Notes: generated by a model not told the origin, from the letters alone. A DNA stretch of 64,000 nt from Akkermansiaceae bacterium (GCA_024233005.1 JACKQE010000019.1:1-64000); one strand, 5' to 3'; shown: positions 35,801 to 44,465, numbered from the stretch's first letter. Program-made: numbers and translations.

Positions 35801-37347
35801 CGCCGCCGCCCCATCACGACATTTACTCCATCGAGGACCTCGCCCAGCTCATCCACGACCTGAAGCAAGTGAATCCGCGCGCCAAAATCTGCGTCAAACT
35901 CGTCGCCGAATCCGGCGTTGGCACCGTCGCCGCCGGGGTCGCCAAGGCCAACGCGGACATCATTCTTGTCTCCGGACATGATGGCGGCACCGGTGCCTCC
36001 CCGCTGAGTTCCATCAAAAATGCCGGACTACCCTGGGAAATCGGCCTTGCCGAAACCCAACAAGTATTGGTGCTCAATGGATTGCGTGACCGCGTGACAC
36101 TGCGGACGGACGGCGGCCTGCGGACCGGTCTCGACATTGTCCATGCCGCCCTGCTCGGTGCGGAAGAATACAATTTCGGCACCATCGCCCTCATCGCCAT
36201 GGGCTGTGTTTACGTCCGCCGCTGCCATCTCAACACCTGCCCGGTCGGCATCGCCACCCAGGACGAGAAGCTCCGCGGCAAATTCAAAGGGACCGCGGAC
36301 AATGTGGTCAACTTTTTCAATGCGGTGTCGCAGGAAGTCAGGGAAATCCTCGCCGGTCTTGGCGTCCACAAGCTGGACGACATCATCGGCCAGACCAGTC
36401 TGCTCCGCCAGCGGGTGGTTCCGGAACACCCCAAGGCCAACACCATCAGTCTGTCCCGTCTGCTGCGTGATGTCAGCGCGCTGCCGGACGGAACGGTGGC
36501 CCCGAAACGCTGCCTTCACGAGCGCAACGAAGGCGTGCACCAGGCGGAACTGGACGATGGCATCATCGAGGAAACGCGTGCCGCCATCCTTGCCCGTCAA
36601 CCGGTCACGGTGACACGCTCTGTGCGCAACACCAACCGTAATCTCGGGACCCGCCTGTCCGGATTCATCGCCGACCATTTTGGGAACACCAAGGGGGAAT
36701 CCAACTTCATCCACTTGCAGCTCAGCGGCAGTGCGGGGCAAAGTCTCGGCACCTTCCTGGTTCAAGGGGTCCGCATCACCCTCACGGGCGAAGCCAATGA
36801 CTATGTCGGCAAAGGCATGTCCGGTGGAGAGATCGTGATCCGTCCTCCCGCCTTGCGCCACTTTGTCGCGGAGGACAACTCCATCCTTGGAAACACCGTG
36901 ATGTATGGCTCCACCGGAGGGCGTCTTTTCGCTTCCGGACGGGCCGGCGAGCGCTTCTGCGTGCGCAATTCCGGCGGCACCGCGGTCGTGGAAGGCGTTG
37001 GCGATCACGGCTGTGAATACATGACCAACGGAACCGTGGTCATCCTCGGCAACACCGGAAAGAACTTCGGTGCCGGCATGAGTGGTGGCACCGCTTACAT
37101 CTACGATCCCCAGGGGCAGTTCCCCAAGCTGCTCAATGCCGGCATGGTGACACACGCGCCCATCGATGATCCCCTCGAGGCTGAAAAGCTGAGGACTCTC
37201 ATCGAGGAACACCGAGACCTCACCGGATCCGGTCGTGCGGCCGCCCTTTTGGAGGATTGGGACAAGGCCCTCGCGGCTTTCCACAAAGTGGGACCCAAAA
37301 CCGCCGCTCCGGCTCCAACCACCGTCGCTGCTGCCGCAGGAAAGTAA
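32812..37347 (+). CDS. gltB: Glutamate synthase large subunit
   Basis: 1511 residues. It makes glutamate from 2-oxoglutarate and glutamine. A propeptide precedes the catalytic Cys25 (RDSCGVGVV). Then come the class-II glutaminase domain (HNGEINTVRGN, RFSTNTFPTWALAQPFR), the central domain, and the FMN-binding synthase domain (NSGEGGEEERRF, VSGHDGGTGASPLSS). The 3Fe-4S ligands lie in CVYVRRCHLNTCPVG. The C-terminal beta-helix follows with its GGxxYVYD-like SGGTAYIYDPQG repeats. Full length. The small subunit gene gltD, normally adjacent, is not in this window; glgX follows 11 bp later instead. Confidence 0.97.
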   Translation: MSRHLHIPEQSQGSLHLPEVERDSCGVGVVCHLRGERSRRVLKLGLDSVCNVIHRGALDADGKTGDGAGISTQIPYRILLPVAEALGRPVATESDLGVGVFFLPPDHAAEIKVMIEGIVSSRGLGFIGWRDVPQNLDALGNKALATKPEIVHLLVARPQELIDHDDYERRLYICRREIETVASKWKGFYACSFSHRLIVYKGFLVATALRKFYTDLEDPAYETAICLYHQRFSTNTFPTWALAQPFRMMAHNGEINTVRGNRNWFNSRTAQFQSKTWGEDVKFLRDAIDPHGSDSASLDTALEMLVLSGRSLEHTMTMLVPPAWRIDPNTSPEVQDFFRYHSCFAEAWDGPAALAFTDGVKVAACLDRNGLRPSRYKITDDGIFALGSEVGTCDIDDATVIEKGRLGPGQMILVDTSKGIVKHNDEIRQGLAEAKPYGQWIQENRLRLDDHAPVAPPEPTDDLDILGLTQQQLAFGYNSEELEMVLTPMAKTGEEAVYSMGDDAALSVLSFRPKVLFSYFKQLFAQVTNPPIDPIRERLVMSLEADLGPERNLLEESPAHARVVHLSSPFLFKHQLEVLRNIAPDFPQREIDITWPVGEGVSGMETAIHRICAEAIKAVDDNVRIIILTDRRTSHDRVAVPALLATSAVHTHLNVAKKRMLTSLVVETAEARDTHHMACLFGFGATAVCPYLAHGTVRDILQRDTKGELGGISLTQALSNYHYALEKGVLKIMSKMGISVLNSYQGAQIFEAVGISSGLISQCFAGTPSQIEGIGFAEIARDALTRHEAGFGQAIAGGAPPALEDPGDFRFRRDGERHAINQPVLKNFHSFVKTNKPDEYEAYVAAVKATQPLSLRDLLEFAPAANPIPIDEVEPIESIRRRFTTAAMSLGALSPEAHETLAIAMNRIGGKSNSGEGGEEERRFTRYENGDWGNSRIKQIASGRFGVHAHYLMNADELEIKMAQGAKPGEGGQLPGHKVNGIIATLRHTQPGVTLISPPPHHDIYSIEDLAQLIHDLKQVNPRAKICVKLVAESGVGTVAAGVAKANADIILVSGHDGGTGASPLSSIKNAGLPWEIGLAETQQVLVLNGLRDRVTLRTDGGLRTGLDIVHAALLGAEEYNFGTIALIAMGCVYVRRCHLNTCPVGIATQDEKLRGKFKGTADNVVNFFNAVSQEVREILAGLGVHKLDDIIGQTSLLRQRVVPEHPKANTISLSRLLRDVSALPDGTVAPKRCLHERNEGVHQAELDDGIIEETRAAILARQPVTVTRSVRNTNRNLGTRLSGFIADHFGNTKGESNFIHLQLSGSAGQSLGTFLVQGVRITLTGEANDYVGKGMSGGEIVIRPPALRHFVAEDNSILGNTVMYGSTGGRLFASGRAGERFCVRNSGGTAVVEGVGDHGCEYMTNGTVVILGNTGKNFGAGMSGGTAYIYDPQGQFPKLLNAGMVTHAPIDDPLEAEKLRTLIEEHRDLTGSGRAAALLEDWDKALAAFHKVGPKTAAPAPTTVAAAAGK

Positions 37348-37358
37348 CCAACCCGCCC

Positions 37359-39485
37359 ATGCCAAGTCTCCAAATCCTCCCCGGGCACGCCTCTCCACTG
37401 GGGGTCACCCAGGGTGAGGACGGAGACACGGTAAACTTTGCGGTATTCGCCCGAGGAGCCCATGCGGTGGATCTCTGCCTGTTCGATGGCGGAGGAACGG
37501 AATCGGCACGGATCCGCCTCCACAGCCGTGAAGGCGATGTCTGGCACACCGGCGTGCAAGGGTTGTCCCATGGTCAACGCTATGGCTACCGGGTCCATGG
37601 TCCCTGGAAACCGGAAGAAGGGCAGGTATTCAATGCGGCGAAGCTCCTGCTCGACCCGAGAGCCCGACTCATCGACGGTCCTTCCGCCTTCCATCCCAGT
37701 ATGATCAGCTGCATGCAGGGGAAAACACCCCAGCGCGACGACAGCGGCCCCCACGCCCCGAAATGCATTCTCTATCTGGAACCTTTCGACTGGAAAGGAG
37801 ATACCCATCCCCGCAGACCGTGGATGGAAACCATCATCTACGAAACCCACATCAAAGGCCTGACCAAGCAACTCCCCGGAGTGCCTGAACATTTGCGGGG
37901 AACCTATGCCGGACTGGCCCATGAAGCCGCGCGCGCCCATCTTAAAGAGTTAGGAATCACCGCTGTCCAACTCCTGCCGGTGCATCACCACCTTGATGAC
38001 GGGTTTCTGCTGAAGCGCGATCTGGTAAATTACTGGGGATACAACACCATCGGCTTTTGTGCCCCTGAAGCCCGCTATGCGGCCTCCGGCGATGCCGTGG
38101 CGGAATTCCGCGAGATGGTGAGAAGCCTGCATGCCGACGGCATCGAAGTCATTCTCGACGTCGTTTACAACCACACCGGAGAGGCCGGACTCGACGGTCC
38201 GACCTGTCTTTTTCGAGGTTTCGGCAACGCCAGCCATTACCACACCCCTCCGGACAAGCCCGGTGTTTACCGCGACTTCACCGGTTGCGGCAACAGCCTC
38301 GACCTCAATCATGCCCATGTGCTCCGCTTCGTGCTCGACAGTCTGCGCTACTGGGTGGAGGAAATGCATGTCGATGGTTTCCGATTTGATCTGGCCGTAA
38401 CGCTCGGAAGGACCTACCAAGGATTCTGTCCTTCCGCTCCCTTTTTCGCGGCTGTCGCCCAGGATCCCGTCCTGTCGCGCACCAAGCTGATTGCCGAACC
38501 CTGGGACCTCGGTCTGGGGGGCTACCAACTGGGGAACTTCCCGGTCGACTGGTCGGAGTTGAACGGCAAATACCGGGATGTCGTGCGTCGCTTCTGGAGG
38601 GGTGAGGGCCACACTCAGGCGGAGTTTGCCAGCCGCATCTGCGCCAGCGAAGCCGAATTCGCCCACAACTCCCGCGGTGCCCGCGCTTCGGTGAACCTCA
38701 TCACCTCCCATGACGGATTCACGCTCGCGGATCTCGTCAGCTACGAGCACAAACACAACCTCTCAAACGGAGAAGACAATCGAGACGGCGACAACCACAA
38801 CCTCTCGCGCAACCATGGGGTAGAAGGTCCCACCGAAGATCCGGAGATCCTGGCCGTGCGCCGGCGGCAGGTCCGCAACCTGCTCGGCACGCTCTTCCTT
38901 TCCCAAGGAGTTCCGTTCCTCCTCGCCGGGGACGAGATCGGCCGCACGCAAGGGGGAAACAACAATAGTTACTGCCAGGACAATCCGACCAGTTGGCATG
39001 ACTGGAACCTCAGCGAGGACAGACTCCAACTCTTGCGTTATGTCAAACGCCTCATCGCTTTCCGACGCAAACGCCCCACGTTCAGGAAGCGGCATTTTTT
39101 CACCGGAGAACCGCTCCGTCCGGATCAGGAGCGCGACATCGCCTGGTACACGCCCGCCGGCCAAGCGCCCACCCCGGACGCTTGGCACACCACCGCGCCC
39201 GGGGCCTTCGCCGCGATCCTGCATCCCAGATCGAGTCACTTCGCCACCTTCTGGCAGCCCCTGCCTCCGAAAGAGCGACTTTGGACGATGATCCTGTTCA
39301 ATGCCCGGAGCAAGGAGGTGAGATTCACCATCCCCGGCAAAGCGGGCGCCATCTGGACCCAAGTTCTCGACACCATGCTGGAAGAGGCGTTTCCCGAGGA
39401 AGGCGCCATCGAATCCAAGGGAGAGGGAGAGACCATCACGGTGAGCCCCAGCAGCATGCAGGTCTGGGAATCTCCCGAATGCTGA
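37359..39485 (+). CDS. glgX: Glycogen debranching enzyme GlgX
   Basis: 708 residues from the ATG at 37359; upstream frame overlaps gltB. It hydrolyses alpha-1,6 branches of phosphorylase-limit glycogen. The N-terminal CBM48 sandwich (SPLGVTQGEDGDTVNFAVFA) precedes the GH13 barrel. Barrel motifs are VILDVVYNHTGEA, DGFRFDLAV with the aspartate nucleophile, LIAEPWD with the general acid Glu, and ITSHDGFTLADLVSY with the third Asp. The subfamily marker NGEDNRDGDNHN also fits GlgX/TreX. Eleven bp after gltB, so probably read through from it; convergent with the PPC-domain gene 17 bp away. Confidence 0.95.
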   Translation: MPSLQILPGHASPLGVTQGEDGDTVNFAVFARGAHAVDLCLFDGGGTESARIRLHSREGDVWHTGVQGLSHGQRYGYRVHGPWKPEEGQVFNAAKLLLDPRARLIDGPSAFHPSMISCMQGKTPQRDDSGPHAPKCILYLEPFDWKGDTHPRRPWMETIIYETHIKGLTKQLPGVPEHLRGTYAGLAHEAARAHLKELGITAVQLLPVHHHLDDGFLLKRDLVNYWGYNTIGFCAPEARYAASGDAVAEFREMVRSLHADGIEVILDVVYNHTGEAGLDGPTCLFRGFGNASHYHTPPDKPGVYRDFTGCGNSLDLNHAHVLRFVLDSLRYWVEEMHVDGFRFDLAVTLGRTYQGFCPSAPFFAAVAQDPVLSRTKLIAEPWDLGLGGYQLGNFPVDWSELNGKYRDVVRRFWRGEGHTQAEFASRICASEAEFAHNSRGARASVNLITSHDGFTLADLVSYEHKHNLSNGEDNRDGDNHNLSRNHGVEGPTEDPEILAVRRRQVRNLLGTLFLSQGVPFLLAGDEIGRTQGGNNNSYCQDNPTSWHDWNLSEDRLQLLRYVKRLIAFRRKRPTFRKRHFFTGEPLRPDQERDIAWYTPAGQAPTPDAWHTTAPGAFAAILHPRSSHFATFWQPLPPKERLWTMILFNARSKEVRFTIPGKAGAIWTQVLDTMLEEAFPEEGAIESKGEGETITVSPSSMQVWESPEC

Positions 39486-39502
39486 TCCAGCCTTCCCTGG
39501 CG

Positions 39503-41191
39503 TTACTTTTTGACGGGCTTGACCGTCAACCAGAGTTCCGTCGTCTCATCAATCAAGCGCGGACCACGCGAGGTGGCGGCGTCCTGAAAGGAAAAGACCG
39601 CTTCGTGCTGCGTTGGTTGAGCACCTTCAGCCTCTTTGACAACAATCTTAACCGGTCCATGGAAGGTCCCCGCAGTTGGCGAGGCTTTGAGAGTCAGGCT
39701 GAAGTCGCCTGGTTTCTCGGGAATCTTCACCGGCTCCAGGCTCACCCCGGGAGGCAATTCGGGTATCGTGGCGGTCAGGGCGGCCTTGTGACCGTTGAGA
39801 CGTTCCAACTTCATCTTCACTTCGACCGATTTGCCCGCCTCCAGCAGCATGGCCGAGGCGGATGCCAGAACTCTGAAATCAGCGACCGAGGGTGACAAGC
39901 GGCACTCGTAGGTATAGTCAAAACCACCTTTGCCGAACAGGTCGCTCACCAACAGTTGGTAGGTGCCGTCGGCAGGCACGGTCCAAACCAGTTCCGCGTC
40001 CCGGAAGTATTTTCCCAGGTCATCGGCACGCTTCAATTCCTTGCCCTCGGTATTCTGCACCACAAGGACCGCATCCAAGGGTGATCCGCGCTGTTGCGCG
40101 ATCACTTGAACTCTCCAGATCTCGCCTTTTTTGGCCGTCACGGAGTAATGATCCACCTCTTTGGGTTTGCCCAGCGTGCCGAAGACAGAGAACGGGCCGG
40201 TCAGCCCCGTGACTTCGGCTTCCGTCAGAACCCGGTTGGTCGTGACCGGCAGGAAGAGGGCACTCGCTCCACCGGGCACGGTCACGAGAGCAGGATCCTG
40301 GCCTGCCTGGACCCCGGGGAGCGGAAAATCGGACTGCCTTCCCTCCTTGCCAGCAAGGTTCCAACCGATGAGACGCGTCGTCCGGGTCCGTCCCGCTTCA
40401 ATGATCGCCGGGACCGCCTCCGCCAGCCAGGGCCCCGTGGTGAGAGTGAGACGGTAGACGGCGTTCGCGCTGGCCGCGAAACTGATGCTGCTGGAGGGAG
40501 GATGGGCGAACCCCATCACCGCGACGGTGTAGTCGCCATCGGAAGGCGCGACGAACGCGATCTCCGGATCCAGATTGACCCAGTTGTCATGGGCAAAGCC
40601 TCTGAGTCCCTTCGCCGCATCAAAAATCTGGATGAGCGCGTCCATGGGGGCGCCCAAAGAGTAGGATTCCGCATGGGCGACAAGAGTCTGCCCTTTTTTG
40701 AGGGAGACCTGAAAGAGATCCGCGTCCTCGCTCTGTTCAAGCTTCCCATTGATGGTGACCGGCAGGGTCTTGACGACCTGCGGAGCAGCCAGAGAAGTGT
40801 TCGGCTCCACTTCGAGGATCTCTGCCACCATGCCACCGACAAACGTCAGCGGTTCGGACGCGCCTTCGCCATTGTGGAAACGCACCAGGCAGGGGCCGGG
40901 TTTTACGGTGGCGGCAATATCGACAGTGTATTCACCGGCTTTCTTGCCCGCAGTGAAGGCGACGCCGGGCTGACTGCACCAGACCTCTACGGGCCAGGGA
41001 TCAAGCTTGCCGGTCACCGTGACCGTTGTCTTCCGGCCAATGGTTCCTCCGGAAGGAAAGACCACCGTTGCCGTCGGCGGAGCCGCGAATAGGCCTACGG
41101 AAAAGACAAACGACCCCACCCAGAAGGCCCACAGAGCACGCGGAATTGGTCGGAAAAACACCCGCACCGTGTGATGAGTGGCTGAATTCAA
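39503..41191 (-). CDS. Secreted protein with PPC (pre-peptidase C-terminal) domains
   Basis: 562 residues with an N-terminal membrane or signal segment (RALWAFWVGSFVFSVGLFAA). The N-terminal sandwich (TVTVTGKLDPWPVEVWCSQPG) is followed by at least two PPC-type domains. The first is EVEPNTSLAAPQ, GKLEQSEDADLFQVSLKKGQTLVA. The second is DHYSVTAKKGEIWRVQVIAQ, DGTYQLLVSDLFG. A C-terminal beta domain completes it. No catalytic motif is visible. It lies 17 bp after a DUF1501 gene. Such proteins accompany DUF1501 genes in Verrucomicrobiota and Planctomycetota and probably act as a binding or structural partner. Confidence 0.82.
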   Translation of the reverse strand: MNSATHHTVRVFFRPIPRALWAFWVGSFVFSVGLFAAPPTATVVFPSGGTIGRKTTVTVTGKLDPWPVEVWCSQPGVAFTAGKKAGEYTVDIAATVKPGPCLVRFHNGEGASEPLTFVGGMVAEILEVEPNTSLAAPQVVKTLPVTINGKLEQSEDADLFQVSLKKGQTLVAHAESYSLGAPMDALIQIFDAAKGLRGFAHDNWVNLDPEIAFVAPSDGDYTVAVMGFAHPPSSSISFAASANAVYRLTLTTGPWLAEAVPAIIEAGRTRTTRLIGWNLAGKEGRQSDFPLPGVQAGQDPALVTVPGGASALFLPVTTNRVLTEAEVTGLTGPFSVFGTLGKPKEVDHYSVTAKKGEIWRVQVIAQQRGSPLDAVLVVQNTEGKELKRADDLGKYFRDAELVWTVPADGTYQLLVSDLFGKGGFDYTYECRLSPSVADFRVLASASAMLLEAGKSVEVKMKLERLNGHKAALTATIPELPPGVSLEPVKIPEKPGDFSLTLKASPTAGTFHGPVKIVVKEAEGAQPTQHEAVFSFQDAATSRGPRLIDETTELWLTVKPVKK

Positions 41192-41208
41192 ACCGAAAAA
41201 CTCCGGGT

Positions 41209-42576
41209 CTACGCGAAGACCTCTTTGATGAGCCGTCCGTTGTTCACCAACTGAACCGGGCGCCCCGCAGTGTCGTGAAGAGTCAGCGTGGGGTCGATTC
41301 CCATCTTGGTGTAAAGCGTGGCGGCCAGATCCTCCGGCGCGTAAACACTCTCACTGGCGTAGTACCCTTTGCGGTCCGTGGCCCCCACAATCTGCCCGCG
41401 TGGTGCTCCGCCACCAGCCATGAGCACGCTCATCGCGAATGACCAATGGTCTCTTCCGGGAGATTTGCGGCCCGCCAGCGTGTTGATGATCGGGGTACGT
41501 CCGAATTCCCCCATGACCAGTACGATCGTATTGTCGAGCGTGCCTCGTTGATCGAGGTCATTGATCAGGGCGGCCACTCCCTGGTCGAGCTTGGGGCCGG
41601 CGGTGTCACGGAAGGCTGGGAAGATCTCCGAATGGTGGTCCCACCCGCCACTGTAGACGGTGACGAAAGGCACTCCCACTTCCGTGAGACGGCGGGCCAA
41701 CAGCAGACGTTGTCCAAAATCGTGCCGCCCATAACTATCGCGAGTCACCTCCGGCTCCCGATTGACATCAAACGCATTCTGGGCCGATTTGGAAGTGATG
41801 AGATCGAAGCCTTGGGAATAGAACTGGTCGAAGCTGACCGCCGGATCTTCCGCCGCCTTGTCCGCGATGCGTTTCATCCGGTCGAGAGAAGTTCTCAGAG
41901 CGACCCGGGACTGGGCGCGTCCTTCGGCGATTTCCTTGGGCAGGCTGACATCCCGGACAGAAAAAGAAGTGCTGTTGGGATCCCCCCCGATGACGAAAGG
42001 TGAATGCTTGGCACCGAGAAAGTTGGGTCCGCCGGACCGGGAAATGCTGGGCATGCTGACATAGGCCGGCATTCCCTCGCGGGTGGCTCGCTGGGAACTG
42101 ACGACCGATCCCAGTGAGGGATGGAAAGTCACGAACGCCCCGCAGCCCACCGGCTGCGGAGTCGGTCGACCGGTCATCATATAGTGATTGCCCGCCCCGT
42201 GATTGTTTTGATTGTGGGCGATCGAACGGATCACGGAGAATTTTTTGAAGCTCTTGGCGAGACGCGGCATGGTCTCGCAAAAATGCACCCCCGGCACCGA
42301 AGTGGGGATGCTGTTGAACTCGCCCCGGATCTCCGAGGGAGCTTCAGGCTTCGGATCGAACGTCTCAAAGTGGCTCGGACCACCATCCAACCAGATCAGA
42401 ATGCAGCGCAAATCGCTCGGTGGTACACCCGCGCCAGATACCGGAGCGCCTCCAATGCTGGCCCGGGCTTGGGAAGCCATGATTTGCGGGAGAGTCAGGC
42501 CCCCCAAAGCCCCCATGCCCAGTTGGAGAAAATCCCGGCGACCGAGACCGTCACAATTGCGTCGGAAAATGGACAT
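41209..42576 (-). CDS. DUF1501 secreted protein (Tat signal)
   Basis: 455 residues with a twin-arginine signal (GRRDFLQLGMGALGGLTL, residues 12-30). The DUF1501 motifs are CILIWLDGGPSHFETFDPKP, VTVYSGGWDHHSEIF and LVMGEFGRTPIINTLAGRKS then GRDHW. It is more divergent from the 23877 copy than that copy is from typical members. Its gene partner is the PPC-domain protein, not a DUF1553 protein. Only its own promoter region (42577-42982) lies upstream. Confidence 0.9.
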   Translation of the reverse strand: MSIFRRNCDGLGRRDFLQLGMGALGGLTLPQIMASQARASIGGAPVSGAGVPPSDLRCILIWLDGGPSHFETFDPKPEAPSEIRGEFNSIPTSVPGVHFCETMPRLAKSFKKFSVIRSIAHNQNNHGAGNHYMMTGRPTPQPVGCGAFVTFHPSLGSVVSSQRATREGMPAYVSMPSISRSGGPNFLGAKHSPFVIGGDPNSTSFSVRDVSLPKEIAEGRAQSRVALRTSLDRMKRIADKAAEDPAVSFDQFYSQGFDLITSKSAQNAFDVNREPEVTRDSYGRHDFGQRLLLARRLTEVGVPFVTVYSGGWDHHSEIFPAFRDTAGPKLDQGVAALINDLDQRGTLDNTIVLVMGEFGRTPIINTLAGRKSPGRDHWSFAMSVLMAGGGAPRGQIVGATDRKGYYASESVYAPEDLAATLYTKMGIDPTLTLHDTAGRPVQLVNNGRLIKEVFA

Positions 42577-42982
42577 GGTGGGTGAGTGGAAAAAAGGAGC
42601 CAGCTAAAACGTGGATTGTTGAAAACACGTTAAGTCACAAGAGAGAGCCCTCAATGGCGTCATCGCGCGCGCCATCGCGGCCCCGAGCTTGCAAAAAGGA
42701 GGGGAAGTCCCGGAAGATAGCCGCCCAGGACCATAGCCTTGCCTTTGATTCTCCGAGCAAAAAGAAGCCCTGATCGGGTTTGTTCGGAGAGGCTGACGAA
42801 ACGATCAATTCGCAGCTTTTACACGATCTCTGTCACAAGCATTCTCCCCGGTTGTCCGTTGGCGATCCTTACAGCAGAATCTCCTTCACCAAGCATTGGG
42901 AATGCCGCTCCTGAAATCAGAGTGCCCCCGGGCGGGGCCGCACCCGCGACCGCACACCCAAGGGTCTTTCTGTTGCGCCTGC
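42577..42982. other. Intergenic region, no gene seen
   Basis: Between the DUF1501 start and the small hypothetical gene, 406 bp contain no convincing frame. A weak hairpin AAGCCC/GGGTTT near 42765-42781 could be a terminator for the minus-strand gene at 42983. The proximal part presumably carries the DUF1501 promoter, but no good sigma-70 match was found. Confidence 0.4.
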
Positions 42983-43426
42983 TCAGGCTGCCATATCTAC
43001 TGATTCTTTGTCCGACTTGGCGTCCCGGTTCGACTCCCGGGCTTCCCGCCCTGCTTGGATCATCCAACGGTGCCGATCCACGAGGGGAAGTCTGCGGAAA
43101 ACGGCAAAATTCATCTTTTGAATCAACTCATCGCTGCCCGGCATATCGGCCCACGTGCGGCCATCTCGGGTGCGCTCGTTCCAAAGACACTCCGCATTGA
43201 GGAGTCCGGTGCCGTGGAAAAAGTTGGTGTGATCATTGCCACGGGCAGTTCCAGACGCTCCGCTGGCCTTTCGCCCCCGGGAGGATTTGCCTGTGACCGG
43301 TTTCAGAGAGACGGCCACCGGCATGGCTAGCACATCCTCTTCAAGGACCTCGTCAATAGGAAGGGTTTCCGACTCTTGACGCCAGTCGGAATCTTGGTTG
43401 CTTGCAGGCCAGAGGGATTTTTTCAT
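42983..43426 (-). CDS. Hypothetical protein, 147 residues
   Basis: Not recognised. A charged, glycine- and serine-containing soluble protein starting MKKSLWPASNQDSDW. An acidic N-terminal third (LPIDEVLEEDVLAMPV) is followed by a basic low-complexity stretch and a C-terminal segment DELIQKMNFAVFRRLPLVDRHRW. An ATG nine bases upstream (43435) is equally possible. No signal peptide, membrane span or known motif. Codon composition resembles the neighbouring genes better than the overlapping frames do. Confidence 0.5.
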   Translation of the reverse strand: MKKSLWPASNQDSDWRQESETLPIDEVLEEDVLAMPVAVSLKPVTGKSSRGRKASGASGTARGNDHTNFFHGTGLLNAECLWNERTRDGRTWADMPGSDELIQKMNFAVFRRLPLVDRHRWMIQAGREARESNRDAKSDKESVDMAA

Positions 43427-43619
43427 AACGATCATTGGGGGGTTTCAACTATGAGACGTTTGAAAAGCGTCCTTTGTTCAAATACGTCGCCAAAAACCGC
43501 ATTTTTCTTCTTTTTTTCTCTGAAGGGGCAAAAGTACGCCGAAATACCGGGTCTGGCAGACCCGTTCAACCCGGTGCCTTGCAAGCGGCAGAAATCCCCG
43601 GATCTGGCAGGCCCGCACT

Positions 43620-43967
43620 CTACCCTTCCGCTTTCCGGGCCGCGTCGAACCCATACTGATCAAGCATCCCGACCACCAACTGGGACAGGTCGGGAGTGGG
43701 TATGGCCGCATTGAGAGTGAGGTTGCAGCATTCCACATATCCCAGCATCGAACCCAGTGGCCGTTGGCGGATGTTGCACTTTTGCAGCCAGGCATGGAAG
43801 GCGGCCAATGCCTCGCCCCAGTCTTCCATGCTGTAGCGAGACTCATCCACCTTGGCCAAAAATTCAGCCAGGGGCGGCAAGGGCCGGTCAGACTGCTCGA
43901 GGAGCGGACCCAAGGAGGGAAGCGATTGCGCCAGATCCGTCCATTCGTTGGGAGGAAGATTTGCCAT
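43620..43967 (-). CDS. Hypothetical protein, 115 residues
   Basis: Not recognised. A small, probably all-helical acidic protein (MANLPPNEWTDLAQSLPSLG, then LAEFLAKVDESRYSMEDWGEALAAFHAWL). It contains three cysteines, of which CC near residue 82 is adjacent. No signal peptide or membrane segment. It stands alone between two other small minus-strand genes. Kept because of sensible composition and a clean ATG start. Confidence 0.5.
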   Translation of the reverse strand: MANLPPNEWTDLAQSLPSLGPLLEQSDRPLPPLAEFLAKVDESRYSMEDWGEALAAFHAWLQKCNIRQRPLGSMLGYVECCNLTLNAAIPTPDLSQLVVGMLDQYGFDAARKAEG

Positions 43968-44066
43968 GAATTTGAGCTACCCTGTGAAGTCTGAACCAAG
44001 TTCTTACTATACTGCCGTTGCCAAGATCCCAATACGTCCCAAACTTGATTCCCCAATCCCTCTTTG

Positions 44067-44101
44067 CAAAAAAAAACAGCCTTCCGCACCAAGCGGAGAC
44101 T
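44067..44101 (-). terminator. Rho-independent terminator of the small exported-peptide gene
   Basis: On the minus strand AGTCTCCGC, loop TTGGT, then GCGGAAGGCT pair over nine positions with one bulged A. A run of nine Ts (44076-44068) follows after TG. It lies 52 bp past the stop codon at 44154. Confidence 0.75.
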
Positions 44102-44153
44102 GTCTTCCGTGATCCGAATGACGGACCGAATGAGCAGTCAGAACTGCCAGAAA

Positions 44154-44276
44154 TTACTTGGAGCTCTCCACGTAACCAGCGGCAGGCGCGGGGCAAGTGG
44201 GGCAGGTTTTCTTGGCACAAGCATTGGAGCCGAGAATGACGGCGACAAAAGCCAGAGCGATCAGGATGTTTTTCAT
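44154..44276 (-). CDS. Small Cys-rich exported peptide, 40 residues
   Basis: A short frame from the ATG at 44276 to the TAA at 44154. The first 19 residues are a typical export signal (MKNILIALAFVAVILGS), ending SNAC. The mature part has Cys20, Cys25 and Cys28 (CAKKTCPTCPAP), then GYVESSK. The SNAC site is only a loose lipobox (Asn at -2), so lipoprotein or secreted peptide are both possible. A strong terminator follows, which supports a real transcript. CxxC could bind metal or haem-free redox partners; no function is assigned. Confidence 0.65.
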   Translation of the reverse strand: MKNILIALAFVAVILGSNACAKKTCPTCPAPAAGYVESSK

Positions 44277-44390
44277 GTGATGGATGTGAGGTTGGTTTAT
44301 TGGGAGGGATTGTCCAATTCACTAAAAAACGCTAAATTTCTAGAAAATCAAAGGATTTTTCCTTCGCCCGAGCCTTCAGGCAGGACTGAC

Positions 44391-44411
44391 GGAATCTTGC
44401 GCCAAGATTCC
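44391..44411. promoter_or_regulatory. Perfect 9+3+9 inverted repeat upstream of asd
   Basis: Arms GGAATCTTG and CAAGATTCC are separated by CGC. The repeat ends five bases before the -35 of the predicted asd promoter. No T-run follows on either strand, so an operator is likelier than a terminator. Confidence 0.55.
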
Positions 44412-44416
44412 CGTCA

Positions 44417-44444
44417 TTGAAAAACCAGAGATCCCTACTACATT
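44417..44444 (+). promoter_or_regulatory. Sigma-70-type promoter for asd
   Basis: TTGAAA (44417-44422), 16 bases, then TACATT (44439-44444). The asd ATG is at 44466. Confidence 0.45.
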
Positions 44445-44465
44445 CCGCGCCTTGTTTTTCAAGTC

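Noticed and set aside
43018..43050. T-arm-like sequence containing GGTTCGACTCCC
   Set aside because: The flanking stem would need an 8-base loop. No matching acceptor, D or anticodon arms are found, so it is not a tRNA.
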